Positions 8,963 to 16,536 of a stretch of DNA of 64,000 nt are shown here, one piece after another. Location: assembly GCA_036320915.1 (NCBI GenBank), contig JAXBDG010000016.1:1-64000 (forward strand), in the 5' to 3' direction. Both the position numbers and the translations under genes were made by a program. Below the pieces are notes generated by a model. It did no database searches. It saw only the letters and a list, made by a program, of their open reading frames with translations, and was not told where the DNA came from. The stretch comes from Linnemannia elongata. Taxonomy: Eukaryota; Mortierellomycota; Mortierellomycetes; Mortierellales; Mortierellaceae. The number at the start of each line of letters is the position of its first letter. Position 1 is the first letter of the stretch.

Positions 8963-9271
8963 GGGAGTCATCCGGGACTAGTATAGATAGGCGCTTCAAG
9001 GTGTGTGAGAGTATGCTGCATAGATTACCATATGTTTTAAAAAGGCGGTACCGGGGATGGATGAGTTTAGGATAGAGGGGAGCGTACAGTAGTTCTAGGT
9101 AAAAGAAGTAGGCTCTGGGAGGTTGTGCTGCATGAAAGACCTCGAAGGGGGGGTTGTAGCTTTACTCTGGCTGATGCCCTCAACCCCCCTTTGGTGTTAT
9201 CCATTGCCGATGACCTACGGTATATGCATGATGTAAAGGTAACGAATGACAAATCGGCGGTATGGTAGACA
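8963..9271 (+). repeat. Left terminal inverted repeat of unit 2
   Basis: It is the reverse complement of 12595-12903 with few differences. It contains a GTTTTAAAAAG motif (9035) and the mirrored hairpin (9146-9195), and reaches into the start of the small gene. Confidence 0.85.
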
Positions 9272-9575
9272 AGGTGCCCCAAAGAAAACAACAATGCCTA
9301 TTCCGCTTACACATAAATCTTTGCAACAGGATGTCGTCGCTGAATTTATTACGGACCATCGCTTAGAGACCTGTATGTATGTGTACCTTGATGCATTCGT
9401 GGATATTCACCGCGCTAAATCTCCTGACTTTGGTGAAACCTGGTGTCCACATACTATCTACTCGATGTTGGAAAAGGTATACAAGGGTATCCGACGTGAA
9501 CTCTCTGAGAAAGGACTGTTGACCAACGAAGCTGCTGGTGAGTACCTTATGCGCACTGAGTTGAAGGCCACCTAA
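9246..9575 (+). CDS. Small conserved gene of the element
   Basis: The product has at most 109 residues and no recognised family. The first Met lies inside the terminal repeat; an internal Met at 9294 is also possible. The body has an aromatic helix (YVYLDAFVDIH), a W-C pair and a C-terminal segment, LTNEAAGEYLMR. A decayed copy with a matching C-terminus precedes the partner gene of unit 1, so the gene is a genuine and repeated part of the unit. Unit 3 lacks it. The stop is 7 bp before the TTTTTAAAAA that precedes the partner gene, which suggests separate transcription units. The mainly helical, charged sequence would fit an accessory DNA-binding or regulatory protein (guess). Confidence 0.55.
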   Translation: MTNRRYGRQGAPKKTTMPIPLTHKSLQQDVVAEFITDHRLETCMYVYLDAFVDIHRAKSPDFGETWCPHTIYSMLEKVYKGIRRELSEKGLLTNEAAGEYLMRTELKAT

Positions 9576-9580
9576 GAGAG

Positions 9581-9590
9581 TTTTTAAAAA
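9581..9590 (+). promoter_or_regulatory. A/T palindrome before partner gene, unit 2
   Basis: TTTTTAAAAA ends 19 bp upstream of the ATG at 9610, the same arrangement as at 13170 in unit 3. Its role as a TATA-like element is inferred. Confidence 0.5.
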
Positions 9591-9609
9591 GCAAGAATCT
9601 ATTAACAAC

Positions 9610-11307
9610 ATGTCACGGTCAAAGGAAGCTATCATCAACGAGATCCTCAATAAGTACACGCACAACCTTGCCGACGTTGGCAAATGTGTACATCCCCTTG
9701 GTCGTCTTGGAGGTACCAAACGCAAGGGGTTCACACGGTTCTCCAAGATGTTCTGTGACAGTATGGTTTTTTGGGCTCCGGTCAACTATGCCGATGAAAA
9801 GGTCAAGGGCAAGTCCATTGGCAAATATATGGCTGACTTACGTGAGGCATTTGGCAAGGCGGATCTACCTTACGATTCCATCAAGTCGCTGCATAGTGGC
9901 ACTCTGTTGGACGAAGAGTATATCCCTGCTGACATCCAAACCGCACATGCACAAGAGCACAGCAATGGACCATACTCTGCCGGATTTGTCTCTATCAAGG
10001 TGTCTCTATACCACTGCCGTGCCAAAAAGGTGGTAATGGCCATGGCTGTCATCCTGCCTATCCTTCGGAAGCGGTACCTTGTCCTGCATGACATCGACAT
10101 GACCCATGACTGCAGGTATGTATCAACTCGGACCTATTTGGAGAGGCACTTGAAGGCTAAGGGCATTTCAACGATAGTCAACGATCGCGGACGGGTGGGT
10201 GACCACTGTGTGACCTGGTTTGCATCTGCAGACAATGCCCAAAATATCAGGTGCAAGGTCTATAACAAGCTGGTCCAGATGCTCGAAAGCGCGGATGTGC
10301 GAAAGAGTCTCGGCTCAAGGATGGAGGATATAGTTGCCAATCCAGATGAGAAGTTCACCAGGACTCTATTGCGCCATAGGGATCATGGCCTTTCACGGCT
10401 GGAGCTAACCTTTTATGGCTCAAGGCTGCACCCTTTGGCGGTATACCAAGATAGGATGGATGATGCGCGTAGGCTTTTGGACGGCTGCACCACGTTTGAC
10501 TACAGCTATGAACAGCACTGGATAGAACGTGCTGAGCTTATAAAGGCCATGGTCGCGGTGTATATCCCTGGAAGCAAGGTCTTTGCATACTGCCACTGGT
10601 GGAACTCTACAACCCGCAAGAAGTACGGTTATATGTGGTCCAAAGTTTCAGCACCGCTTGCCATGCACCTGGTTGCCAACTACTCGTTCAACGACCGTCC
10701 CATCTACTATGTGGAGGCCAAAGTTAGCGAGAATGGTACAGTGGAGGTCACCAAGGAGAAGATGTATGAGAGAGAGCCAGGCTGCAAGGCCAAAACATTG
10801 GTACCAGGTGGTTCCAAGGGTATGTTCCCCTCATACGCACTGTTCGACCGCGAAGTATATAAGTTTGCCGACATGGGTATTGTATCTGTGGACAACATCC
10901 GCATTGGATGGCCAAAGAGGCGACACCACAAGGAGAGTGCACCGTTAGCTGTCCTTGTGGAGCGCAGATCCGATGATGGGCAGTATGTTAAGCATATGCA
11001 GAGTATACATTCATCCGCCTTTGGAACCGGCTACAATGTGCTTGAGCCAGGTCGCATATATACCATTGCTGCAGCAGGCTTAAAGAAGTTTCGCGGGACT
11101 TTGTACTGGCATATAATTATGGACTGTGGGACCAGAGTTAGAGCCGGTAAGTCCCTCTGTAACCTGTGGGAAAGGTGGCGGGGAAAATATAGGGGAACGA
11201 ATGGCCAAGTAAGAATCCACCATGTGCCAAAGATGACCTTCCTTGCAGAACGCATAGTCCGCTCCAAAGGCACGAACGACATGAAGTGTAAGCTGGTCCA
11301 GGAGTAA
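9610..11307 (+). CDS. Large conserved partner protein of the element (unknown biochemistry)
   Basis: The protein has 565 residues and is intact and intronless. Conserved landmarks are an N-terminal FSKMFCDSM; LHDIDMTHDC at 159-168; a VYNK motif with Y218-N-K220 followed by a Gln/Glu-rich helix; GLSRLELTFYG; YCHWWNS at 327-333; NYSFNDRP at 357-364; and RAGKSL at 511-516. The order of an acidic I-D-x3-D strand, a Tyr-Asn-Lys motif and an R-L-E-L strand recalls replication initiators of the Rep_trans/phage CRI group. An hhhDhD primase-like motif is the other reading. Neither is proven and no obvious His-hydrophobe-His is present. Its strict pairing with the transposase and the nearby hairpin point to a role in element replication or strand processing. 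Confidence 0.6.
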   Translation: MSRSKEAIINEILNKYTHNLADVGKCVHPLGRLGGTKRKGFTRFSKMFCDSMVFWAPVNYADEKVKGKSIGKYMADLREAFGKADLPYDSIKSLHSGTLLDEEYIPADIQTAHAQEHSNGPYSAGFVSIKVSLYHCRAKKVVMAMAVILPILRKRYLVLHDIDMTHDCRYVSTRTYLERHLKAKGISTIVNDRGRVGDHCVTWFASADNAQNIRCKVYNKLVQMLESADVRKSLGSRMEDIVANPDEKFTRTLLRHRDHGLSRLELTFYGSRLHPLAVYQDRMDDARRLLDGCTTFDYSYEQHWIERAELIKAMVAVYIPGSKVFAYCHWWNSTTRKKYGYMWSKVSAPLAMHLVANYSFNDRPIYYVEAKVSENGTVEVTKEKMYEREPGCKAKTLVPGGSKGMFPSYALFDREVYKFADMGIVSVDNIRIGWPKRRHHKESAPLAVLVERRSDDGQYVKHMQSIHSSAFGTGYNVLEPGRIYTIAAAGLKKFRGTLYWHIIMDCGTRVRAGKSLCNLWERWRGKYRGTNGQVRIHHVPKMTFLAERIVRSKGTNDMKCKLVQE

Positions 11308-11319
11308 CGTAAGGTAAGG

Positions 11320-11329
11320 TTTTTAAAAA
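11320..11329. terminator. A/T palindrome between convergent stops, unit 2
   Basis: TTTTTAAAAA lies 13 bp after the partner-gene stop and 31 bp before the facing transposase stop. Confidence 0.5.
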
Positions 11330-11359
11330 CTTGGTACATGCTGCCACAAAAATCAGGCC

Positions 11360-12568
11360 CTACAGTTCCTCGTCATCCTCCGACATGTCCATTCCCAAGA
11401 ACGCGTTCTGGAGTTCCTGTAGTTCAGATCCATTCTGTAGCCTATTTTGGACAGTCTCTACTTCGGAGTTCTCCAAGACAGGCTTATTGGTGGTTGGATA
11501 GTCGAATCCATCCTCTATCCATTCCATATGGTGGGGTAGTATATCCAGGCTGAGGTTGTTGGACATATTACGTACATTTAGCAGCAGAAAGCACAACCGC
11601 AACATCATGTTAACCTCCCTCTTGTCGGTGGTACGGATGGCGTCTTTATGGTTGAACTTGGCAAAGGTGGATCCGAGCTCACCAAAGGTATTTTCAACCA
11701 TAGACCTGAATCCTCCGAACAAGGTATTAAAGGTAGCCTCATCCTCATCCAAGGGCTGTCCAGTGCGCTTACGTATGGGAAAACAAAAGTTGCGAATATC
11801 CAGGGTGTCTTCTTTCTCCAGGAGCTTGGGTATATGCTGTGGGTATCCACCATCAAGGCCAATGCAGTCCACCTCATGAATCCTTTTGGCCACACCCATG
11901 TCAACCAGCATGGTACCATCGTTGTGTTTCTTACATGACTCGGACTTGGACACAAAGACCACCATGTTGTTGACGTCTATGCATACTTGTGTGCGGAGGC
12001 CTGACTTCCTGAACTTAAAGCTGTACATCTCCGACTTTAACTCCCCATAGGTTGCCCGTGTGTCATGGCCATCCAGCAGCAGTGTTACATGCTTGAACAT
12101 CTTTGGGTTGCTCCATCTGGCCGATCGCATGCGTATCTCAGGGGTGGAAAACATGGTTGAGAAGCACCTTGCCATTTCCTTGTTGAACAGGCTCCTTTCC
12201 TCCTTGAAGAACGTGCGGAAGATCTCGTAGAAGGATGACCGGGGCATGAACACCGACATGGACTCCATGGATTCTCCAGAGACAAAAAAGTATAAGAAGG
12301 CAATACCCTTTTCAAGTGCCTTATACGGACCGGGGAAGTATACTTTACTCCACAGGACCGTCAGGAAGAAGTACACCGCAACAGCCCCCAGCTTGGACAT
12401 AACCGCTAATTTCATGTGACGCATACCCTTGATGACCTTGAACTCAGACCGGTGTGCCCTACGAGTTTTTGGGTACATTGGCCAGGGATCATCCAAGAAG
12501 GTCCACTCCTCCTGAATAATCGCCCTGAACAAATCTTGAAGTTTTTCGGGAACGTTGCCGCTTGACAT
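11360..12568 (-). CDS. DDE transposase, unit 2
   Basis: This 402-residue DDE_4-type transposase is intact. The start at 12568 is preferred to the upstream Met (12613, inside the terminal repeat) because homology with the other copies begins here. Catalytic residues are D166 (LDGHD), D239 (LDGGY) and E292 (E-x-T-FG-E-L). SGLRTQV, VSKSESC and PIRKR are conserved, and the C-terminus is acidic. The gene converges with the partner gene and is encoded inside complete terminal repeats, so this is the most likely autonomous copy in the window. Cut-and-paste transposition is the expected activity of this enzyme class. Target preference cannot be read from the flanks. Confidence 0.85.
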   Translation of the reverse strand: MSSGNVPEKLQDLFRAIIQEEWTFLDDPWPMYPKTRRAHRSEFKVIKGMRHMKLAVMSKLGAVAVYFFLTVLWSKVYFPGPYKALEKGIAFLYFFVSGESMESMSVFMPRSSFYEIFRTFFKEERSLFNKEMARCFSTMFSTPEIRMRSARWSNPKMFKHVTLLLDGHDTRATYGELKSEMYSFKFRKSGLRTQVCIDVNNMVVFVSKSESCKKHNDGTMLVDMGVAKRIHEVDCIGLDGGYPQHIPKLLEKEDTLDIRNFCFPIRKRTGQPLDEDEATFNTLFGGFRSMVENTFGELGSTFAKFNHKDAIRTTDKREVNMMLRLCFLLLNVRNMSNNLSLDILPHHMEWIEDGFDYPTTNKPVLENSEVETVQNRLQNGSELQELQNAFLGMDMSEDDEEL

Positions 12569-12594
12569 ATTTGTTTTGTATATCCTGTACTTAC

Positions 12595-12903
12595 CTGGTC
12601 TACCATACCGCATTTGTCATTCGTTACCTTTACATCATGCATATACCGTAGGTCATCGGCAATGGATAACACCAAAGGGGGGTTGAGGGCATCAGCCAGA
12701 GTAAAGCTACAACCCCCCCTTCGAGGTCTTTCATGCAGCACAACCTCCCAGAGCCTACTTCTTTTACCTAGAACTACTGTACGCTCCCCTCTATCCTAAA
12801 CTCATCCATCCCCGGTACCGCCTTTTTAAAACATATGGTAATCTATGCAGCATACTCTCACACACCTTGAAGCGCCTATCTATACTAGTCCCGGATGACT
12901 CCC
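12595..12903 (-). repeat. Right terminal inverted repeat of unit 2
   Basis: It is the reverse complement of 8963-9271. It includes the hairpin at 12671-12720 and the palindrome at 12823. Its outer 213 bp are duplicated again at 12951-13162. Confidence 0.85.
12671..12720. repeat. G-run/C-run hairpin, unit 2 (mirrored at 9146-9195)
   Basis: GGGGGGTTG and CAACCCCCC can form a 9-bp GC-rich stem around a 24-nt loop containing GCATCAGCC and AAAGCTA. The same structure in reverse lies in the left terminal repeat. Confidence 0.65.
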
Positions 12904-12934
12904 TAGTAGAGGGTAGAGGAGCAAATCCTTTGGC

Positions 12935-13162
12935 AGGGGGTTAAGACCCTTCAGCCAGAGTAAAGCTACAACCCCCCCTTCGAGGTCTTTCATGCAGCAC
13001 AACCTCCCAGAGCCTACTTCTTTTACCTAGAACTACTGTACGCTCCCCTCTATCCTAAACTCATCCATCCCCGGTACCGCCTTTTTAAAACATATGGTAA
13101 TCTATGCAGCATACTCTCACAGACCTTGAAGCGCCTATCTATACTAGTCCCGGATGACTCCC
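12935..13162. repeat. Extra direct copy of the right terminal repeat
   Basis: From 12951 to 13162 the sequence repeats 12691-12903 almost base for base in the same orientation, including the C-run arm, the palindrome (13082) and the terminal GACTCCC. The 47-bp spacer carries a G5 run, so a hairpin (12935-12978) is rebuilt. It forms the left border of unit 3. Confidence 0.85.
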
Positions 13163-13169
13163 TGAGTGG

Positions 13170-13179
13170 TTTTTAAAAA
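13170..13179 (+). promoter_or_regulatory. A/T palindrome before partner gene, unit 3
   Basis: TTTTTAAAAA ends 22 bp upstream of the ATG at 13202, the same spacing class as in unit 2. Confidence 0.5.
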
Positions 13180-13201
13180 TTTGCCCAAACACACTTCAAC
13201 C

Positions 13202-14893
13202 ATGACAAGATCAAACGAGTCCATTATCAACGAGGTTTTTAAGAAGTACAGCGGTAATTTGGCTGACTTTGGTAGGCAGTCCTGTTCCCGCAGAGAGAGT
13301 AGACAGGGCTTTGCAAAGTTTTCCAAGATGTTTTGCGACAGCTTGGTTATGTGGGGACTCTACAATACCTTGTCTGAGGACACCAAGGGAGTAACCATTG
13401 GAAAGTACATGGCAGAGTTGCGTGAGCTTTGTAGTAGGCACTCCTTGCCCTGTGACTCTATTAAGATGGTTACTACGGGTACAAATGTCGGCGAGGAGTA
13501 TTTCTCAGAGGACATGAAGGAAGCGTACGCCGCAGAGTTTGCTGGACAGTCCCTCCACATGGGGTACATTGCCATTAAGATGTCCCTGAAACAGTGCCGA
13601 GCAAAGAGGGCTGTGTTGGCATTGTCACCCATGCTGGAGACCCTCAGATGCAAGCATATGGTACTTCATGACATAGACATGACCCGCGACTGCCGATATG
13701 TCACAGAACGTCGTCTTGTTGAGCAACATCTGTTGCGGAATGGTATCACCACAGTCATCAAGGACCGTTGTAGTGTGGGTGACCATTGTATCTCCTGGAT
13801 GGGCAGTTCAGATGACACCAAGAACATCCGCTACAAGGTCTACAACAAGTTTGTACAGATCCTAGAGAGCGCTGAGGTCCGTAAGAGTCTTGGGTCAAGG
13901 ATGGAGGGTCTTGTAGCTGATGATGACGAAAGGTTCATGGCAAGGCTGCTTCGCCACAAGGACCATGGGATGTCCCGTCTGGAGCTGACATTCTATGGTA
14001 GTACCTTGTTGTCTTTGGACGAGTACCTGGCCCACTTGGCTGATGCAAGGGCCCTGCTGAGCACTTGTCGTGTCTATGACTACAGCTATGAGGAGATGTG
14101 GAAAGAAAGGGCCAACTACATAGTGTCCATGGTCGCAGTGCATATACCTGCCAAGAAGGTCTTTGCCTACTGCCATTGGTGGAACTCGGTGACCTCCAAA
14201 AAGTATGGATACATGTGGAAGAACGTTGGATCCAAACTTGTTCCCCTGCTGCTGGCCAACTACTCTTTCAACGACAGGCCTATCCATTACATCAAGGTCA
14301 AGGTGGATGACGCTGGAGTGGTGGAGATTATCAGCGAGAAGGTCTACGAGAGGGAATCTGGATGCACAGCCATGACATTGGTGGCTGGCAAGACCAAAGG
14401 CATGTTTCCCTCTCGAGACACCTGTGAGGGACTTGTCTACGAGTTCTCGGAGGTTGGCATTGTGGAGCATAAGAATATCTCCATTGGATGGCCCGAGAAG
14501 AAGCATAGCAAGAAGAGCAGGCCATTAGCAATCCTTGTTGAGAAGCCTACATCCGATAGCCATGAAGGATATGTCCGGTGGATGAAGAAGCCGCACTCCA
14601 CCTTGTTTACTGCTGATTACAACATCCTTGTCCCAGGCACAGAATACACCGTTGTTGCCGCAGGGTTGGCAGATTTCCGGGGAAACAGCTACTGGCACTT
14701 GGTCACCGAATGTGGCCTCAAGGTCAAGGCTGGAAAGTCCCTTGAAGGCATCTGGGAACGATGGAGAGGCCAATACAGAGGAAACCATGGCGGGGTTCTC
14801 ATACACAAAATCCCCAAGATGAGGTTTTTGGCAGAGAGAAAGGTTAAAATCAGAGGTATGTCTGTCGTGAAGTGCGTCTTGGTGAGGACATAG
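13202..14893 (+). CDS. Large conserved partner protein, unit 3
   Basis: The protein has 563 residues, is intact and aligns end to end with the 9610 gene. The start at 13202 (MTRSNESIINEVF) matches MSRSKEAIINEIL there; an upstream in-frame Met at 13166 overlaps the palindrome and is not favoured. The landmarks are kept: FSKMFCDSL, LHDIDMTRDC, KVYNKFVQ, GMSRLELTFYG, YCHWWNS, NYSFNDRP and KAGKSL, so these positions are under constraint. GC content and codon choice are closer to the host genes than in unit 1. Function is as discussed for the 9610 gene: unknown, possibly replication or processing of element DNA. Confidence 0.6.
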   Translation: MTRSNESIINEVFKKYSGNLADFGRQSCSRRESRQGFAKFSKMFCDSLVMWGLYNTLSEDTKGVTIGKYMAELRELCSRHSLPCDSIKMVTTGTNVGEEYFSEDMKEAYAAEFAGQSLHMGYIAIKMSLKQCRAKRAVLALSPMLETLRCKHMVLHDIDMTRDCRYVTERRLVEQHLLRNGITTVIKDRCSVGDHCISWMGSSDDTKNIRYKVYNKFVQILESAEVRKSLGSRMEGLVADDDERFMARLLRHKDHGMSRLELTFYGSTLLSLDEYLAHLADARALLSTCRVYDYSYEEMWKERANYIVSMVAVHIPAKKVFAYCHWWNSVTSKKYGYMWKNVGSKLVPLLLANYSFNDRPIHYIKVKVDDAGVVEIISEKVYERESGCTAMTLVAGKTKGMFPSRDTCEGLVYEFSEVGIVEHKNISIGWPEKKHSKKSRPLAILVEKPTSDSHEGYVRWMKKPHSTLFTADYNILVPGTEYTVVAAGLADFRGNSYWHLVTECGLKVKAGKSLEGIWERWRGQYRGNHGGVLIHKIPKMRFLAERKVKIRGMSVVKCVLVRT

Positions 14894-14914
14894 GTGGTGG
14901 TAGCGTGGCATAGG

Positions 14915-14963
14915 TTTTTAAAAACTTGGACGTAGGTCGTAGCATGGCACAGGTTTTTAAAAA
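14915..14963. terminator. Duplicated A/T palindrome between convergent stops, unit 3
   Basis: Two TTTTTAAAAA copies (14915 and 14954) lie in a duplicated segment of about 39 bp (GTAG/GGCATAGG-type) between the stops at 14893 and 14970. Confidence 0.5.
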
Positions 14964-14969
14964 CTTGGC

Positions 14970-16169
14970 TCAGATCATCTCATCCTCATCTGACAGATCC
15001 ATCCCAAGGAATTCTTCCTGTAGTCGCAACAGCTCTGCACCGCTCTCCAGCCTGTTTTGCACCGTGGCTACCTGGGACTGCACCAAGACAGACTGCTTGC
15101 GTGGATAGTCAAACCCATCCTCTGCCCATGCCATATGGTGGGGTTGTACCTCAAGGTTAAGAGCATTGGACATGTTACGGACATTCATCAGCAAGAAACA
15201 TAGCCGCATCATCATGTTAACCTCCTTCTTGTCTGTAGTACGTATGGACTCCTTGTTGTTGAACTTTCTAAATGTACGCCCAAGATCCCCAAATGTGGCC
15301 TCGATCATGGACCTGAAGCCAGCAAACTCGGAGTTAAATAAGGCTTCATGCTCGTCCTGTCCCGATTTCTTGCGGATAGGGAAGCAAAAGTTCCTTACAT
15401 CCAGAGAGTCCTCACGTTCAAGCAGGGTAGGGATATGCTGTGTATATCCGCCATCAACACCTACACAGTCCATCTCATGGATCTTGTTTGCAAGGCCCAT
15501 TTCTACCATCATGCTGCCGTCGTTGTTGTCTTTACATGGAGCAGATTTGGAGACAAAGAGTACCATGTGGTTGATGTCTATGCACACCTGGGTTCTAAGG
15601 CCAGACTTCTTAAGCTTGTATGAGTACATCTTGGCCTTGGTTTCGCGATATGTTGCCCTAGTATCATGACCATCCAGCAGCAGGGTAATATGCCTGAACA
15701 TCCGTGGGTTAGTCCATACGGCAGACCTCATGCGGATTTCAGGCGTGGAGAACATGTTGGCAAAACATCTCGTCATCTCCTTCTCAAACAGCCTCTTCTC
15801 GGTCTTGAAGAAAGTTCTGTAGATCTCATAGAAGCTAGACCTAGGCAAAAACACAGACATGGCCTCCATAGAATCGCCTGAAACAAGATAGTACAGGAGG
15901 GCAATACCTTTCTCCACTGCTTTGTACGGACCTGGGAAATACACCTTGTTCCAAAGGGTTGTGAGAAAGAAGAACACACCAATGGCTCCTATCTTGCCTA
16001 TGACCTCCTCCTTCATGTGGTGCATGTTGTTAATTGGCTTGAGCTCCGATCGGTGGAACTTTCTGGTGGTAGGGTACAATGGCCATGGATTGTCAAGAAA
16101 ACCCCACTCCTCCGCGAGTATTGCATTCAGGCAGGCGTTGAGCTTTTTTGGGATTTTGGGCTCAGACAT
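14970..16169 (-). CDS. DDE transposase, unit 3
   Basis: This 399-residue DDE_4-type transposase is intact. The start at 16169 (MSEPKIPKKL) is chosen over the upstream Met at 16220 by homology. Catalytic residues are D166 (LDGHD), D239 (VDGGY) and E290 (E-A-T-FG-D-L). SGLRTQV, VSKSAPC and PIRKKS are conserved, and the C-terminus is acidic. It faces the partner gene at 13202-14893. No stop or shift is seen, so the protein is probably made, although recognisable matching ends for unit 3 are missing. Confidence 0.82.
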   Translation of the reverse strand: MSEPKIPKKLNACLNAILAEEWGFLDNPWPLYPTTRKFHRSELKPINNMHHMKEEVIGKIGAIGVFFFLTTLWNKVYFPGPYKAVEKGIALLYYLVSGDSMEAMSVFLPRSSFYEIYRTFFKTEKRLFEKEMTRCFANMFSTPEIRMRSAVWTNPRMFRHITLLLDGHDTRATYRETKAKMYSYKLKKSGLRTQVCIDINHMVLFVSKSAPCKDNNDGSMMVEMGLANKIHEMDCVGVDGGYTQHIPTLLEREDSLDVRNFCFPIRKKSGQDEHEALFNSEFAGFRSMIEATFGDLGRTFRKFNNKESIRTTDKKEVNMMMRLCFLLMNVRNMSNALNLEVQPHHMAWAEDGFDYPRKQSVLVQSQVATVQNRLESGAELLRLQEEFLGMDLSDEDEMI

Positions 16170-16332
16170 TGGGTATGTTGAAGGAAGGCCTCCACAACTT
16201 GCCATACCCAGAGCATTCAAGATGGGCCTATGATACCAGCAAAAGCGGGTTCCAATACATGTCAGGGGAGATGCTCAGTGACAGCAATGCATAGCCAAGA
16301 GACATCTCCAAATACACCTCGAATGGACCAAA

Positions 16333-16382
16333 GGGGGGGTGTAAGCATCGGTCCATGGAAAGCTACAACCCCCCCCCCCCCC
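16333..16382. repeat. G-run/C-run hairpin, unit 3
   Basis: A G7 arm and a C14 arm flank a loop with GCATCGGTCC and AAAGCTACA, matching units 1 and 2. It lies about 165 bp upstream of the transposase start. The C-run is expanded relative to the other copies. Confidence 0.6.
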
Positions 16383-16536
16383 GAACCTCCATTGGCCTCT
16401 CCTTTACACCACCACCCATATTATCCACCTCCTCTTACCCACCACTACCATCTATACAAATCCTCTGCCTCCTGTATCCATGCTTTTTGAAAGTTGCCTG
16501 ATATTATACACGATCGACCACTCCTATGGTGCTTCG
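16383..16536. other. Spacer between unit 3 and partner-gene remnant
   Basis: C- and T-rich, no gene seen. Confidence 0.4.

Larger units (their letters stand above)
8963..12903. mobile_element. Unit 2: complete two/three-gene element with long TIRs
   Basis: The element is about 3.9 kb. Terminal inverted repeats (8963-9271 and 12595-12903) begin GGGAGTCATCCGGGACTAG and enclose a small gene (9246-9575, +), the large partner gene (9610-11307, +) and the convergent DDE transposase (11360-12568, -). All three frames are open. Both outermost genes have their 5' ends at or within the repeats, so both are driven from the same duplicated sequence, which carries a palindrome copy (9035, 12823) and a hairpin (9146, 12671). 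I see no clear target-site duplication: flanks are GGGGAT on the left and TAGTAG on the right. The two-convergent-gene plan recalls Harbinger, but the partner is not the Myb-like protein typical there. Confidence 0.75.
112..14963. promoter_or_regulatory. Recurrent A/T palindrome TTTTTAAAAA at gene borders
   Basis: The palindrome or a near-perfect version occurs at about 112-124, 607-616, 1085-1097, 2563-2576, 4682-4690, 4735-4744, 5142-5151, 5425-5433, 7178-7187, 8772-8780, 9035-9043, 9581-9590, 11320-11329, 12823-12831, 13082-13090, 13170-13179, 14915-14924 and 14954-14963. Nearly every copy lies between genes: 20-60 bp before a start codon, just after a stop, or between two convergent stops. 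I found essentially none in the host-gene half apart from an isolated match near 58160. The repeated position is seen directly. A dual role as TATA-like promoter and bidirectional 3'-end signal is inferred. Confidence 0.75.
13163..16382. mobile_element. Unit 3: partner protein and transposase
   Basis: The convergent pair 13202-14893 (+) and 14970-16169 (-) is open on both sides, with the palindrome before and between the genes and the hairpin at 16333-16382. The small third gene is absent. The left border is a terminal-repeat copy in the orientation expected of a right end. I found no matching repeat on the right, so the original ends appear lost or replaced. Confidence 0.55.

Noticed and set aside
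12671..12720. G-quadruplex or rho-independent terminator
   Set aside because: Each arm holds only one G-run, so an intramolecular quadruplex is not supported, and a bacterial-type terminator does not fit a eukaryotic nuclear locus.
8963..12903. Assignment of the units to PIF/Harbinger or ISL2EU
   Set aside because: The transposase type fits, but the partner is neither a Myb-like protein nor a YqaJ nuclease, and no clear 2-3 bp target duplication is visible; the name was left open.
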